Source: Cannabis sativa
Lineage: Eukaryota > Streptophyta > Magnoliopsida > Rosales > Cannabaceae
Assembly: GCF_029168945.1 (NCBI RefSeq)
Contig: NC_083609.1
Span: 21,759,501 to 21,823,500 of the forward strand
Direction of reading: 5' to 3'
DNA: 64,000 nucleotides
Position numbers and translations under genes: made by a program. Below, piece after piece: positions 37,677 to 49,101 of the stretch. Position 1 is the stretch's first letter; every line of letters begins with the position of its first letter. The notes beneath the pieces are model-generated. The model was not told the DNA's origin, did not search any database, and saw only the letters and a list, made by a program, of their open reading frames with translations.

Positions 37677-39194
37677 AAAATTCCTAGGGCTGCTAGGGTT
37701 GGAATTTTTCCCAGTAATTCAAGTCATTCTCAGCTAGTTGTTGGTGATCTCAAGCCAAGGTATAGTCTTTTAACTTCTACTCCTATTTTCTTGAATTTTA
37801 AGAAAGGGATTTTTACATGAAATGGTGTTTTAGCTACTGTAGTTGCTGTAGTTGTTAGATGTTATTTTCAGAAGTTAAATTGTGTTAGATTATGTTAGTT
37901 TAAGCTTGAATTGATGGTTGTTAGTTGGATTTAACCAAGTTTTGAGTTTTGAACTCAAACTTGGAGCTTTAATGGTGGATTGTGTTTCTAAGCATGTTAG
38001 TTGGTTTTGTTGCTTGGGTTATGTTCATTGGGGTCTAAATAGCAGGTCTGGAAGGTTTCATGAAGTTTGGGGTTGTTTTGGTTGACTTGTGGAATTTTTG
38101 AAAATTCCTGCTCTGAACGGAATTCCGGTTCAGAGGGGCCCGTAGGAACCGGAATTCCGGTTGGCTCCCAGGAAACCCCATGGAACCGGAATTCCGGTTG
38201 GGAACTGGGCTACCGGTTGGGGCAGTTTTTGGAAGCCTAGTTTTTCCCATTTTTGAGATATTTAGGGTATTGCCATGTTATTCATCGATAGGGAAACTTT
38301 TAGTTTCAAGTTTAAGTCCCCGAAAAGTGATTTAGCGTGTCGCTTATCAGTGTTGTGATGATGTGATTTAAGAGCCTGTAATTCGCCGAGCAGTTGTTCC
38401 ACTCAGGTTGACCGACACACCTGAATTCGGAATCGAGGTAAGATTAGTATAACAATATGCATATATATATTTACATGATTAGCGTGCATGTTAGTAAGCC
38501 TGTTAGATTACATTAGATATGTATGTTGGCTTTTGTACTATCCGACAATATCACATCGGTGCGACTAGAGTATGACTGGCGTACCGAGTATAGGCTGATA
38601 TTATGGTCGATAGTACCGTACTATTTGATAGTATCACATCAGTATGGTTAGAGTATGACTAACATACCGAGTATAGGCTGATATCATGGTCAATAGAACC
38701 GTCGTATGAACGTTCTAGACTCAGTACCGTGTGGGACAAAGGAATTAGGGTTATAATCGGGTGTATGGGCGCCAGGTTATAATCTGGGTTATTTGTATGT
38801 TATATGTGTTATGCTTTTCTTACTGAGTCTGTCGACTCACAGTGCTATTGCTATGTGTAGGTAAGGGCAAGGCTAAAGCTGAGGAGCTGTGAGAGCGAGC
38901 AGGTGAAGATTGTACATGTCGGGGCGGTTAGGCCTGGAGCGTACGATCCTCGGGACATCAGGGCTTCTGTTGTTTAGTCGCTGGGCGACGAATCTTTTGT
39001 AAATGAATAGCAAACTTTTGTAATTGTATTTTGTAAACGGGATCCCAGAATTTTATAAGTATAATATGTTATGTTTTAATTAAAAAGCAAAATTTTAATT
39101 ATTCACATTTTTCGAATAACCTCGTTGATTAGCAACGAGCTGCACCATACGTTCAAAATCATGCTAACACGCCTATACTAGTTAGGGTGTTACA
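37112..39194 (+). mobile_element. Gypsy solo LTR (2,083 bp) of the GYPSY-1 family
   Basis: TGTAAAGACCGCTTAGC...GGGTGTTACA. Flanks are CTGAA (37107-37111) and CTGGA (39195-39199), a 4/5 duplication; other copia LTR copies read GTTCTGGACTTAA at this point, so CTGGA is the original. It contains a long CT microsatellite, three AACCGGAATTCCGGTT-type palindromes (38115-38199) and two 32-nt hairpins (38556-38587 and 38639-38670). Confidence 0.9.
37617..37675. repeat. (CT)n microsatellite, about 29 units
   Basis: Uninterrupted CT dinucleotides over 59 bp, inside the gypsy solo LTR, where GYPSY-1 (about 35190-35220) and GYPSY-2 (about 46125-46160, GA on the plus strand) have shorter CT-rich tracts. 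Confidence 0.97.
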
Positions 39195-39333
39195 CTGGAT
39201 TTAACAGAAATTGTATACATTAAACCATAAACATGAAAACTACATATAAACATAAATGATTTCTAATCTTTTATTGATAACAAATCAGATTATATTGAAA
39301 TAGGTTTTATTTAGGGCATACAATCCCAATAAC
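39195..39333 (-). repeat. copia-X LTR start (minus strand)
   Basis: Resumes the copia LTR after the solo LTR and ends GGGCATACAATCCCAATAACA, a decayed form of GGGCATAAAACCCAACA. This is the 5' end of the LTR in element orientation. It abuts the 3' noncoding part of GYPSY-2, so copia-X inserted into GYPSY-2. Confidence 0.78.
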
Positions 39334-39475
39334 AAGTAACACGCAATAACTAAAACCGATTACAATTAAAAAAAAACAGTTATTAAAACAGTGAAACATA
39401 AATTAAAAACAAAACTAATTCCACAACAAAATACCGCATAACACATAATGCCTCATAAAATCGGTTATAATTTTT

Positions 39476-42400
39476 TTAAAAAAAAAAATACCTGAATAAC
39501 TCCGGATATTTTTGCTGCATATTCGTCTCGAGCTCCCAAGTTGCCTCTTCTACTTTACTGTCCCTCCACAGTACTTTCACCAGTGTCACAGTCTTGCTTC
39601 TCAAGACTTTCTCTCTTCTATCAAGTATCTGCACTGGTTGTTCCTCATATGATAAGTCCGGCTGAAGTTCCAATGCTTCATAACTCAGAACATGGGACGA
39701 GTCTGAGACATACTTCCGAAGCATTGAAACATGAAACACATTATGTACAGCTGCCAGCGCTGGGGGCATAGCCAACCTGTACGCTACTTGCCCTATCCTT
39801 TCTAGGATTTCAAAAGGTCCAATGAACCTCGGGCTAAGTTTTTCTTTCTTCCCAAAGCGTTTTATGCCTTTCATAGGAGATATTCGGAGAAATACCATGT
39901 CCCCGACCTGAAAATCAATATCTCAACGCTTTGGATCGGCATAACTCTTTTGCCTACTCTGTGCCGCGAGCATTCGCACTCTAATTTTGTCAACTGCCTC
40001 GCTTGTTTTTAGAACAGCTTCGGGACCCAAGAACTTTCTTTCACCCACTTCATCCCAGTGAATGGGCGATCTACATTTCCTTCCATACAAAAGTTCATAA
40101 GGAGCCATCCCGATTGTTGCCTGATAGCTGTTATTATAAGAAAACTCGATCAGGGGAAGGTACTTTACCCATGATCCTTCAAAGTCAAGCACGCATGCCC
40201 GTAGCATGTCTTCTAAAATCTGAATAGTCCTCTCAGATTGCCCATCCGTCTAAAGATGAAAAGTTGTGTTGAACTTTAACTGAGTTCCCATAGCTCGATG
40301 CAGACTTTCCCAGAATCTTGATGTAAACTTCGGATCTCTATCCGACACAATGGACTTTGGGACACCATGCAGACGAACAATTTCTCTAACATATAACTCA
40401 GCATACTGATCAATGGAGAAATTCGTCCGAACAGGTAAAAAGTGAGCAGACTTTGTAAACCTGTCTACTATGACCCACACAGAGTCAAACTGTCCCGTGG
40501 TTCTAGGCATACCTACCACAAAGTCCATAGTTATATCTTCCCATTTCCATTCTGGTATTTTCAGCGGTTGCAGCAACCCTGCAGGTCGCTGGTGTTCAAC
40601 TTTTACTTGCTGACACGTAAGGCACTTTACAACATACTCAGCGATGTCGTTCTTCATGCCTGGCCACCAAAACATGGCTTTCAGGTCTTGGTACATCTTT
40701 GTCGACCCTGGATGAACTGAATAAGGAGTCGTGTGAGACTCATCCATGATTTCTTTCTTGATGTTCTCATCCATAGGCAGACAAATTCGACTCCCAAATC
40801 TCAACATTCCCATTTCATCCACTGAAAAATCACTAGCCTTCCCAGCTGAAACCCTAGCTCGGGTTTTTGTCAATTCCGAATCCTGCTTTTGCGCTTCTTT
40901 AATTCTCTCAAGAAGAGTGGATTGTAGGGTAATATTAGCCAATTGCCCCACAACCAACTCAATTTGAGCTCGAGTCATTTCATTTGCCAGCTATTGGGAG
41001 ATTTGCTTCATAGAATTCAACTGATTCTGACCTTTTCTACTCAGGGCATCAGCAACCACGTTGGCTTTACCAGGGTGATAAAGGATCTCACAATCATAAT
41101 CCTTCACCAACTCTAGCCAACGCCTCTGCCTCATATTCAAGTCTTTCTGGGTAAAGAAATATTTAAGACTTTTATGATCAGTGTATATCTCACATTTCTC
41201 GCCATAAAGGTAATGCCGCCAAATTTTTAGCGCAAATACCACTGCTGCGAGTTCTAAATCGTGAGTAGGGTACCTCTGCTCGTACTCCTTTAACTGCCGA
41301 GAAGCATAAGCTATTACCCTCCCAGCCTGCATAAGCACACAGCCGAGACCCTGTCTCGAGGCATCACAATATATCACAAACTTTTCCTTGTCTGAAGGAA
41401 GAGTTAGTACAGGAGCGGTAATCAAGCGTTGCTTTAACTCCAGGAAACTTTTCTCACACCGATCAGTCCAAACAAACTTCTGGTTCATTCAGGTCAGCTC
41501 CGTTAAGGGTACAACAATCTTTGAAAAACCCTCAACGAACCGACGATAATGACCAGCCAAACCCAGAAAACTTCTAACCTCTGTAGCTGATTTCGGTGCT
41601 GGCCAATCCCGAACAGCTTCAATTTTGGCCGGATCCACCATGATCCCATCTTTATCCACTATGTGCCCCAAAAATGAGACACGAGATAACCAAAACTCAC
41701 ACTTTTTAAACTTGGCATAAAGCTTGTGATCCCGTAACCTTTGTAAAACCGCTCTGAGATAAAATTCATGCTCTTCTTCCGTCTCAGAGTACACTAAAAT
41801 GTCGTCAATAAACACAATCACAAACCTATCAAGATAATCCTTAAACACTCGATTCATCAAATCCATGAATGCCGCCGGGGCATTAGTGAGTCCAAAAGAC
41901 ATCACAAGAAATTCATAGTGTCCATACCGAGTACGGAACGCAGTTTTTGAGATATCTTCCTCTCGAATTCTCAGCTGATGATAGCCTGAGCGAAGATCGA
42001 TCTTGGAAAAGACCGTCTTCCCTTTCAGTTGATCAAACAGATCATCAATTCGAGGTAAAGGATACTTGTTCTTAATGGTAAGCTTGTTCAACTCTCGGTA
42101 GTCAATACACATTCGCAGGGTTCCGTCTTTCTTCTTCACAAATAGAACCGGAGCACCCCAAGGTGAGTAGCTCGGTCTAATGAATCCTAGATTTAATAAC
42201 TCTTGCAACTGTATCTTCAATTCCTTAAACTCGGCTGGAGCCATACGGTACGGTGCCTTAGACACTGGATCCACTCCCGGAGCCAGTTCAATAACAAATT
42301 CAATCTCTCGGACAGGTGGCGATCCCGGAAAATCTTCTGGAAAGACATCAAGGAACTCACATACCAATTTCGTATTCTCAGGCCCTGATGTCACAGGTTG

Positions 42401-44077
42401 GCTAGTGTCCACTGCAGTGACTATGAACCCTAGACAACCTCTACCTATCAGGTCTTTAGCTTTCAACAACGATATTCTCGGTATGCGCGCCCCGTGAACT
42501 TTACCCACAAACACCGCTGGGTTAGCACTCTCGGGCTCAAACACCACCATCTTCCGTTTACAATCAATCATTGCTACATACTTAGACAGAAAATCCATTC
42601 CCAGGATTATGTCAAAATCAGATAATTGCAGTTCAACTAGATTGGCGGTCAATTCACAACCGTCAATCCAAAAAGACAAGGACCGAATCCACCTTGTGGA
42701 TACTATCAGGTCTCCCGAGGGTAACAGAGTTCCAAACCCCGAAGCATAAATATCACATGGCTTATGTAAACTTTCTATCACCCTACTCGATACATATGAA
42801 TGAGTAGCTCCCGAATCAAATAACACTGTATAAGCACAACCATTAATAGATAACTGACTTGTCACAACTGACAGACTAGCATCAACATCTGCCTGAGTTA
42901 TAGTGAAAAGTCGCCCCGGGTTCTGAGCAACATTCTTCTTAGGCTCTTCTCTCTTAGCTTGGGGACAGTCCCTGATAAAGTGGCCCACCACGCCACACTG
43001 AAAACATGCCTTGGCTCGGCACTCACCAGGATGATGCTTTTTACATTTAGGGCACTCAGGGTATGACCGGAATGAGGACCCGCGGCCTTGACGGCCACCT
43101 CTGTTTCCTCGAAACTTTCTATTTCCTCTTGAAGCTCCGGAAGCCTCAGCCTTTCGCTTGTGCTCAGGGTTGCTACTGTCGATCCCCTTACTGACATTAC
43201 CACCAGCACGAGGGTTTGATGCCATGGCGGCATCCTTTACAGCCTGCTCTTTCATCACTTGCTGCTCGGCCTCTTCAGCAATTAAGGCCAAGTCTACCAC
43301 CCTCTTATACAGAGTGTCATGGGATGTAGTAATTTTCAAGTCTCGACTGATTGTAGCATTCAGTCCTCTAACGTACTTTTGTTTTCTGGTAAAATCGGTA
43401 GGCACCAAATCACCAACAAATTTAGATAACCGGTCAAATTCCAGAGTATATTCAGCCACCGACATCTTCCCTTGAGTCAACTTCACAAAGTCTTCCTGGT
43501 GTGAAGTCCGTACATCCACATTATAGAACTTTTCCTCAAAAAGTTTCTTAAACTCATCCCATGTGATCACACTGACATCCCGTGTTTGATTCACTATGTC
43601 CCACCAGACGCGGGCATGATCTTGAAACATAAAAGCCGCACAATTTACCCTCTCAATTCCCGTCACCCCCATATTATCGAGGATACGGGTAACAGTGCTC
43701 ATCCACTGATCGGCCTTAATAATGTCGATACCTCCCAGAAAAACTGGAGGTTGCAGCTTCACAAACCGCTCGAACACAGAGTCCCGATGCGGCATAACAA
43801 ACCCTTAGTTACCCACCACTGGCACAGGAACTTGTGGTAACCCTTGATTAGCTGGGACAGCTTGTTGCCTCAAACATTGCAACTCTTCTTCTTGACGAAG
43901 TATAACACTCCGCATTTCATGAAACATCTGCTACCAATCAGCAGGAGGATTAGCATTAACAGCCTCCGCATTATTCCCTGGATTTTCCGGAGGTGGAGGC
44001 GGTGCTGGTGGATCGGTTCGGGTAGCCCCAGGCTCTACTTGCTCGTCCTATGGTCTGGATGATTGCAGAGGGTCCAT
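39476..44077 (-). pseudogene. GYPSY-2 gag-pol polyprotein, one frame with seven nonsense codons
   Basis: From ATG 44077 (MDPLQSSRP) to the stop at 39478-39476 the frame is 1,534 codons with no frameshift. In-frame stops lie at 44050-44048, 43933-43931, 43807-43805, 41491-41489, 40993-40991, 40252-40250 and 39925-39923. Domains by codon number: gag about 95-300, zinc knuckle [14 protein letters not shown] from 358, protease Asp 421 (DSGATHSYV), RT with FIDD (Asp 758 and 759), RNase H ([19 protein letters not shown]), integrase zinc domain (H...H...CLTC) and core Asp 1185, Asp 1246, Glu 1282 (exact D-35-E spacing), then a chromodomain-like C-terminus (VQILDRREKVL...WELETNM). All catalytic residues are kept. 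Intact, it would package, process, copy and integrate the element RNA. Confidence 0.95.
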
Positions 44078-44394
44078 TACTAGTACCCCTGTAATCAGCA
44101 ACCCCAGCGAGTTAAGCACCGATACCACACTTACGCACTTATTGCCTTAAACCCTAACTCATCTATTTACCTCATACATATTTACATAAACAATTAGCAT
44201 TTATAGCATGGCATCACATAACACATACATACTCTAGATGCTTGCATACTGCCTAAAATGGAAAGCGGTAAACACATGATCACACATACAGTCAAGTATT
44301 TACTCTCAATACTTACTGCACCATGAGTCGAGCTTATCTCTGACGATGAATGTACATGTTCGGCCGGTCTACAGGAAGTTTAAAAACCTTGGCG

Positions 44395-44405
44395 CTCTGA
44401 TACCA
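44395..44405 (-). other. GYPSY-2 primer binding site
   Basis: Minus-strand TGGTATCAGAG, three bases inside the 5' LTR end. Complementary to initiator methionine tRNA. Confidence 0.88.
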
Positions 44406-44408
44406 AAT

Positions 44409-46689
44409 TGTAACGCCCTAAATAATTAGGCACGCTACCCAAAAATGATTATGAACCCTAATCCCCTAATCGGGATTACTAATTAAAATAGCGCAAAATT
44501 TAAACTTTTATATTAAAAAGACTGAAAATAAAACTTGTAATATATCTAAACTTTTCAAAATAGTTGGGATCCCAAAAATATTTACAACTTATTACAAGTT
44601 CTTTCTTACTAGCCAACCTATGCGGCAAAACAGAATACAAAAGTCAACACTGTTAGACCCATAACCCGCTTGGTCTGAAGTGGCGTGAACATGTACATTC
44701 TTCGTCCTGCTCCTGAAACTCATGGCTGATCAGCTAATGTCTTACCCTTTCCTACACAGTAGAGCACCCGTGAGCCAAGCCCAGCAAGACATTATAAATC
44801 ATAATAAACATAATATGCTCATTTACATATGTCTGTATAGCACAGACCTGATCACTATACTAACATGCCCATTTATGTCTACGTGGCGTAGACCTATGTG
44901 TTGCACTCACACATCTAATTAAATCTACGTGATGTAGACCCACGTGTTGCTCTCACACGTCTAAATACATTAAGGCCTTAGAAGTGGTTCATCTCGGTTA
45001 TGTGTACCGAGTCCAACCTGATTATGCCTTGAGTGCATAATCCATAAATTTCATTTCAATTAACATGGCATGGCATTTATACACATATTTCACTAGGGTA
45101 ATAACCCTAGGCTAACAAACCGTTCCTATTAGGGTAATAACCCTAATCTCGGTTACCATAATTCACATATATCATATTCAACATAAGCGCCACTGCGCAT
45201 ACTCTACGTGCAAACTACTATCTTACCTGTTGTCCAGCAATAGAAGGAGATTCCAAATCCCCGGGTGCTCCTAATCAGGTGCCGGTAATCCTAGTCACAC
45301 AACCCCGGATTTCACAAATAGGGTTAATCCCTAATTTCACTTTCACAAAATATAAAGTTGGCATTCAAAATATAAATAATCATAAAGAGCTCGGAACGAG
45401 CTTTCCAACGATATAAAGAACGTTCAAAACGGAGTCCCGAGTCAAAAGTTATGGCCAAAAGAAAATCAAAAAAAAGATGGCTCACTGCTAGGTTCTATGG
45501 TCGCGGCGACCATAGATCTGGCCGCGGCCACTGGGTTCGAAAAACCCAGAAAACCAGATTTTAAGGTCTAAACATGCCCACTTTACCATATAATCAAACC
45601 TTAACCAAACCATACCCAAAATTAATTTCTTACAGATAAGAATCATCACAACAGAGAGCTAAAACAACAATTCCAACATGAAAACCCCTAATTTCAGATT
45701 ATTCATCAACACCAAAAATCAAACTTCTCCAACAAGAACTCAAGCTCAAAACTTGAGCTTGACCTCAAACCAAACCAAACAAATTCCAGCAATTAAACAC
45801 TAAGTTACACCTGAAATTCCATCCTAGAATCACCATATAATCTCAGCCCAAATTCAATAACAAACATACAACAAGTTAAACTCAAATCCATTCCAAGATA
45901 GCACCAACTCACCCAACATGTAGCAAGAACAACCTAACCCATGCATAACCAAAATCAAGAAACCTAAACATGTTCTACAACAATATTCAGCAAGCAAATT
46001 CAATTAAAAATCAGTAAGAACTCTACCTCACTTCCAAATCCAAGCCAAATCAAGAAAAATCCAAGTTTCAAGCCCAAAATCCCAAGCTTTTTCCTCAATT
46101 TCCAAGTTGCAAACTCAAGATAGTAAGAGAGGGAGAGGGAGAGGGTGAGAGAGAGAGAATACCAAAAAATACAATTTAATTTCGCTCAAAATCAATTTTT
46201 GGTTCAAGTAAATCACTTATGGTCAAATGACCATTTTGCCCTTAAGGCTTAAAACACACATATTCATTTTCAAGGGCATAAATGTCGTTTCACACCCAAA
46301 TATTGCCAATTAAATTTCAGATTATCACATATCAAATAAAATTCCATATAATCAATTCAATTTACATTTCGGGCCCGAACCCAGTTCGGCCCGAAATTCC
46401 CGGGTGTGACTATACCGCGCCAACCTGTCAAAACACACCTGAAAAGACAACACAGGCATACTATATAATAATATAGTTCTATTAAGCACTTAATTAAATT
46501 AATCTCAACAATTTACCCTTCTCGGGTCATAATTACCAAAATGTCCCTGGCTCACCAACGGGGTCTTTAACATGTTAAATTTTATATAATTTCACATATA
46601 TTGAATTATATAATAATATAATTCCTCAATTAGCTCATAATTATCTAATTAGGGTTTTGCTAATCCTTTTCTTAATCCCGGGTATTACA
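44409..46689 (-). repeat. GYPSY-2 5' LTR (2,281 bp)
   Basis: Plus-strand edges TGTAACGCCC and GGTATTACA, i.e. TG...CA. Short hairpins occur at 44831-44847, 44877-44893 and 44924-44938. Strong GC-rich palindromes are at 45495-45515 (10-bp stem, arms CTATGGTCGC and GCGACCATAG around one G) and 45519-45530 (TGGCCGCGGCCA). A GA-rich tract lies at 46125-46160. The conserved block (plus strand CCCGAGTCAAAAGTTATG) near 45436 links it to the solo LTR at 9548. Confidence 0.88.
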
Positions 46690-47166
46690 CTACTCCACAT
46701 CAGATTTCAAGACTTGCCTGTGTGCTAGAAAGTCAGCTGATGAGATGGTGACTACTTTGGGGGTGGAGTAGTGATTTTGGAGAAGTGTAAAAACCTATCT
46801 AAAATCTCTTAGTCTACCAGAGAGAGACTGAATGTTAAAAGTTGCAGGAAAGATACTTATTCAGTCTAAGGAAAGTTCTATACATTTGTGGCACTGTTCC
46901 AACTTGCCTTAACTACTAGGGTTACTTCCTGAATAACCAAGAAGTAGTTACCCAAAAGTATAGAATCCAGTATCCCAAGGGAGTAGACATATAGAGAGGA
47001 ATTTCACATTATCAAGGATTTTGTGATTAAGGAAGAGTAATGGTGGAGAAGAGGTTGTGTTTAATTCAACCTATCAGATCCTATTACGAGGAGTTTACTA
47101 CTATTACACTTGATTTGTATATCAAGGTGTTAATGATTATTTGAAATGCACTTTTTGTTTTATATT
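46690..47166 (+). pseudogene. copia-Y RNase H remnant and 3' noncoding region
   Basis: 46690-46790 aligns by eye with copia-V 27728-27830 (TCAGATTTC..., GGGGGTGGAG, TTGGAGAAGTG): the copia RNase H segment SDFQACL..RKST in decayed form. The rest up to the polypurine tract has no open frame. GYPSY-2 cut this coding region at 46689/46690; the 5' part of copia-Y lies left of the window. Confidence 0.8.
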
Positions 47167-47182
47167 AGTGCAAGTGGGAGTT
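47167..47182 (+). other. copia-Y polypurine tract
   Basis: AGTGCAAGTGGGAGTT immediately before the LTR at 47183, identical to copia-V. Confidence 0.88.
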
Positions 47183-49101
47183 TGTTGGGTTTTATGCCCT
47201 AAATAAAACTCATTTCAATATAATCAGATTTACTTATTAATAAAGATCAGAAATAACATTTTATGTTGCATGGTTCACATGATTTATTTCATGATTATAT
47301 GTATATAATGTATGAATTCTTTTTAAGTCCAGAACATATGAGTTTGTTAAAGATTATAGTGTTGTCAGCACAGTGGAATATAATCTTAATTATATGTTCA
47401 AAAGTTTATTCCTTGATTTGTCAGAACACTGGATTTAGACTGACATGGTATAATCAGCGATAGGTATTCTTACACCTTGGAAAAGTGTTATCTCCTTTCC
47501 AGGACATTGGCAAAGTTTACCAGTATCGGATGTATGGAGTATACATCGGAAGGGACCGATATTGAACTTTGATTAGATATATTAAAATTTACCGTAATAT
47601 CTATTCAATTCAATATCACCTGTTGATCCTAGATCAAATGATCTTAATCCTGATATGGTTAGGTTCAATCTCAAGAGTGTTATCCGTGTTCTTTGATTTG
47701 TTAGTTAAGCCTACTTTTGACAGTCAGGGTGATACGTACATTTTGGGAACACGATAATGCAATTGAGTGGGAGCGCTAACATAAATATGGAATCTATAAC
47801 TTCTATCTGGCAAATAGAAGTAAAGGATGATTTCCTTCGAGCTTAACCAAACGAAGATAAATGGTGGAGATCTCATTTCACTTAGGTGAAATATCATTTA
47901 TACAGGGTTAAGTGTTTTAAGGATAAAATACATTGAAGGTGTAGCGGTAACAGTAGTGCCTTTTCAATGTAGATCATCTATATAGAGGATCATTGATCAC
48001 ATTAGGGTTATAACAATGGATAACTAATGACGTGTCTATATCGTGGAACATATAGAGCGTTCTATATGACTGAGAGTGCAATTCCAAGTTCTAAGTGTGG
48101 ATTCAATGAGGAATTAATAAGTTAGGGAATTTACTTGGTAAATTCGGTTCGACTTATTGGAAGCTCGGTTATATAGACCCATGGTCCCCATACTAGTTGA
48201 GACCATACTGCTTGTAAGACTCAGTTAATTGATTTTAATTAATCAATTGTAATTCTAAAAGTTAGACTATGTCTACTTTATGAATTCTCACAGTTTAAGG
48301 ATGAAATTGTAAAGATAAGGGTTTCTAGGTTTAATTATTAATTAAGAGACTTTGCATGTCTAATTAATAATTATTTTAAACGACAATATTATTTAATAAT
48401 CTATTTTAGTTATTAAATAATTAGTTTTGGCATTTAAATGATTAGAATTGGAAAAATGGCATTTTTGGAGAAATAGAAATAAAATTGAGGAAACTGCAAA
48501 ATCCAAGTGAGGCCCATTTCACCCTATGGCCGGCCACATGGTTTGATTTTCCCAATTATTATTTTCAATTTTAATTGCCATGTAATTGCTAATCAAAGTC
48601 TAGTAAAAATAGGAAAGTGGTGGATTACACTAAATAAGGCAGTTAATTGATTACACAGTAATTAAGAAAACTGTTTTATTTAGAAAGTTGTGCTCTCCCT
48701 TTTCCCTATATAAAGCAACCCTTGTTCTCTTCTCTTGTATGCTTATGTATGCTTAAGACCACGAAAATAAGAGAGAAAAAGAGAGAAAATTTTCGAAATC
48801 CTTGTGAGATGAGTAGTGCCCACACACATCAAGTGGTACCTCAATCATAGTATGTAAGACTACGGAAATTCTGCATCAAAGAAGGAGAAAAGAAGATCTA
48901 GGTTCAGATCTTGGTGATGCTCTACTACAGAAAGGAATCAAGGGCTAGAGATCTGAATGGAAGGAGTCATATTATTCCGCTGCACCCACTATAAGGTTTT
49001 CTGACTTTATATGTGTTTATTTCATTGTTTTAGAATTCATATTATGTTGTTAATCCAACATACATGATAGTAAATAGATCCTGGTAAAATAATTTCCAAC
49101 A
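47183..49101 (+). repeat. copia-Y 3' LTR (1,919 bp)
   Basis: TGTTGGGTTTTATGCCC...TTTCCAACA, of the subfamily of the solo LTR at 23562 (core promoter CCCTATATAAAGCAACC near 48708). The sequence after it (GTCAGCTCATC) continues a copia leader found uninterrupted at 3121, so copia-Y inserted into the copia-Z leader with expected target site GTCAG. Confidence 0.92.

Larger units (their letters stand above)
39334..46689 (-). mobile_element. GYPSY-2: minus-strand Ty3/gypsy chromovirus (Tekay/Del-like)
   Basis: 5' LTR 44409-46689, primer site 44395-44405, gag-pol 44077-39476, and about 140 bp of AT-rich 3' noncoding sequence at 39334-39475 where copia-X interrupts it. Its 3' LTR must lie left of the window, beyond copia-X. 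The right edge is TATTACA followed by CTACT, and this cuts the RNase H coding sequence of copia-Y. Polyprotein sequence and order resemble GYPSY-1, but the LTRs belong to a different subfamily, shared with the solo LTR at 9548. Confidence 0.9.
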
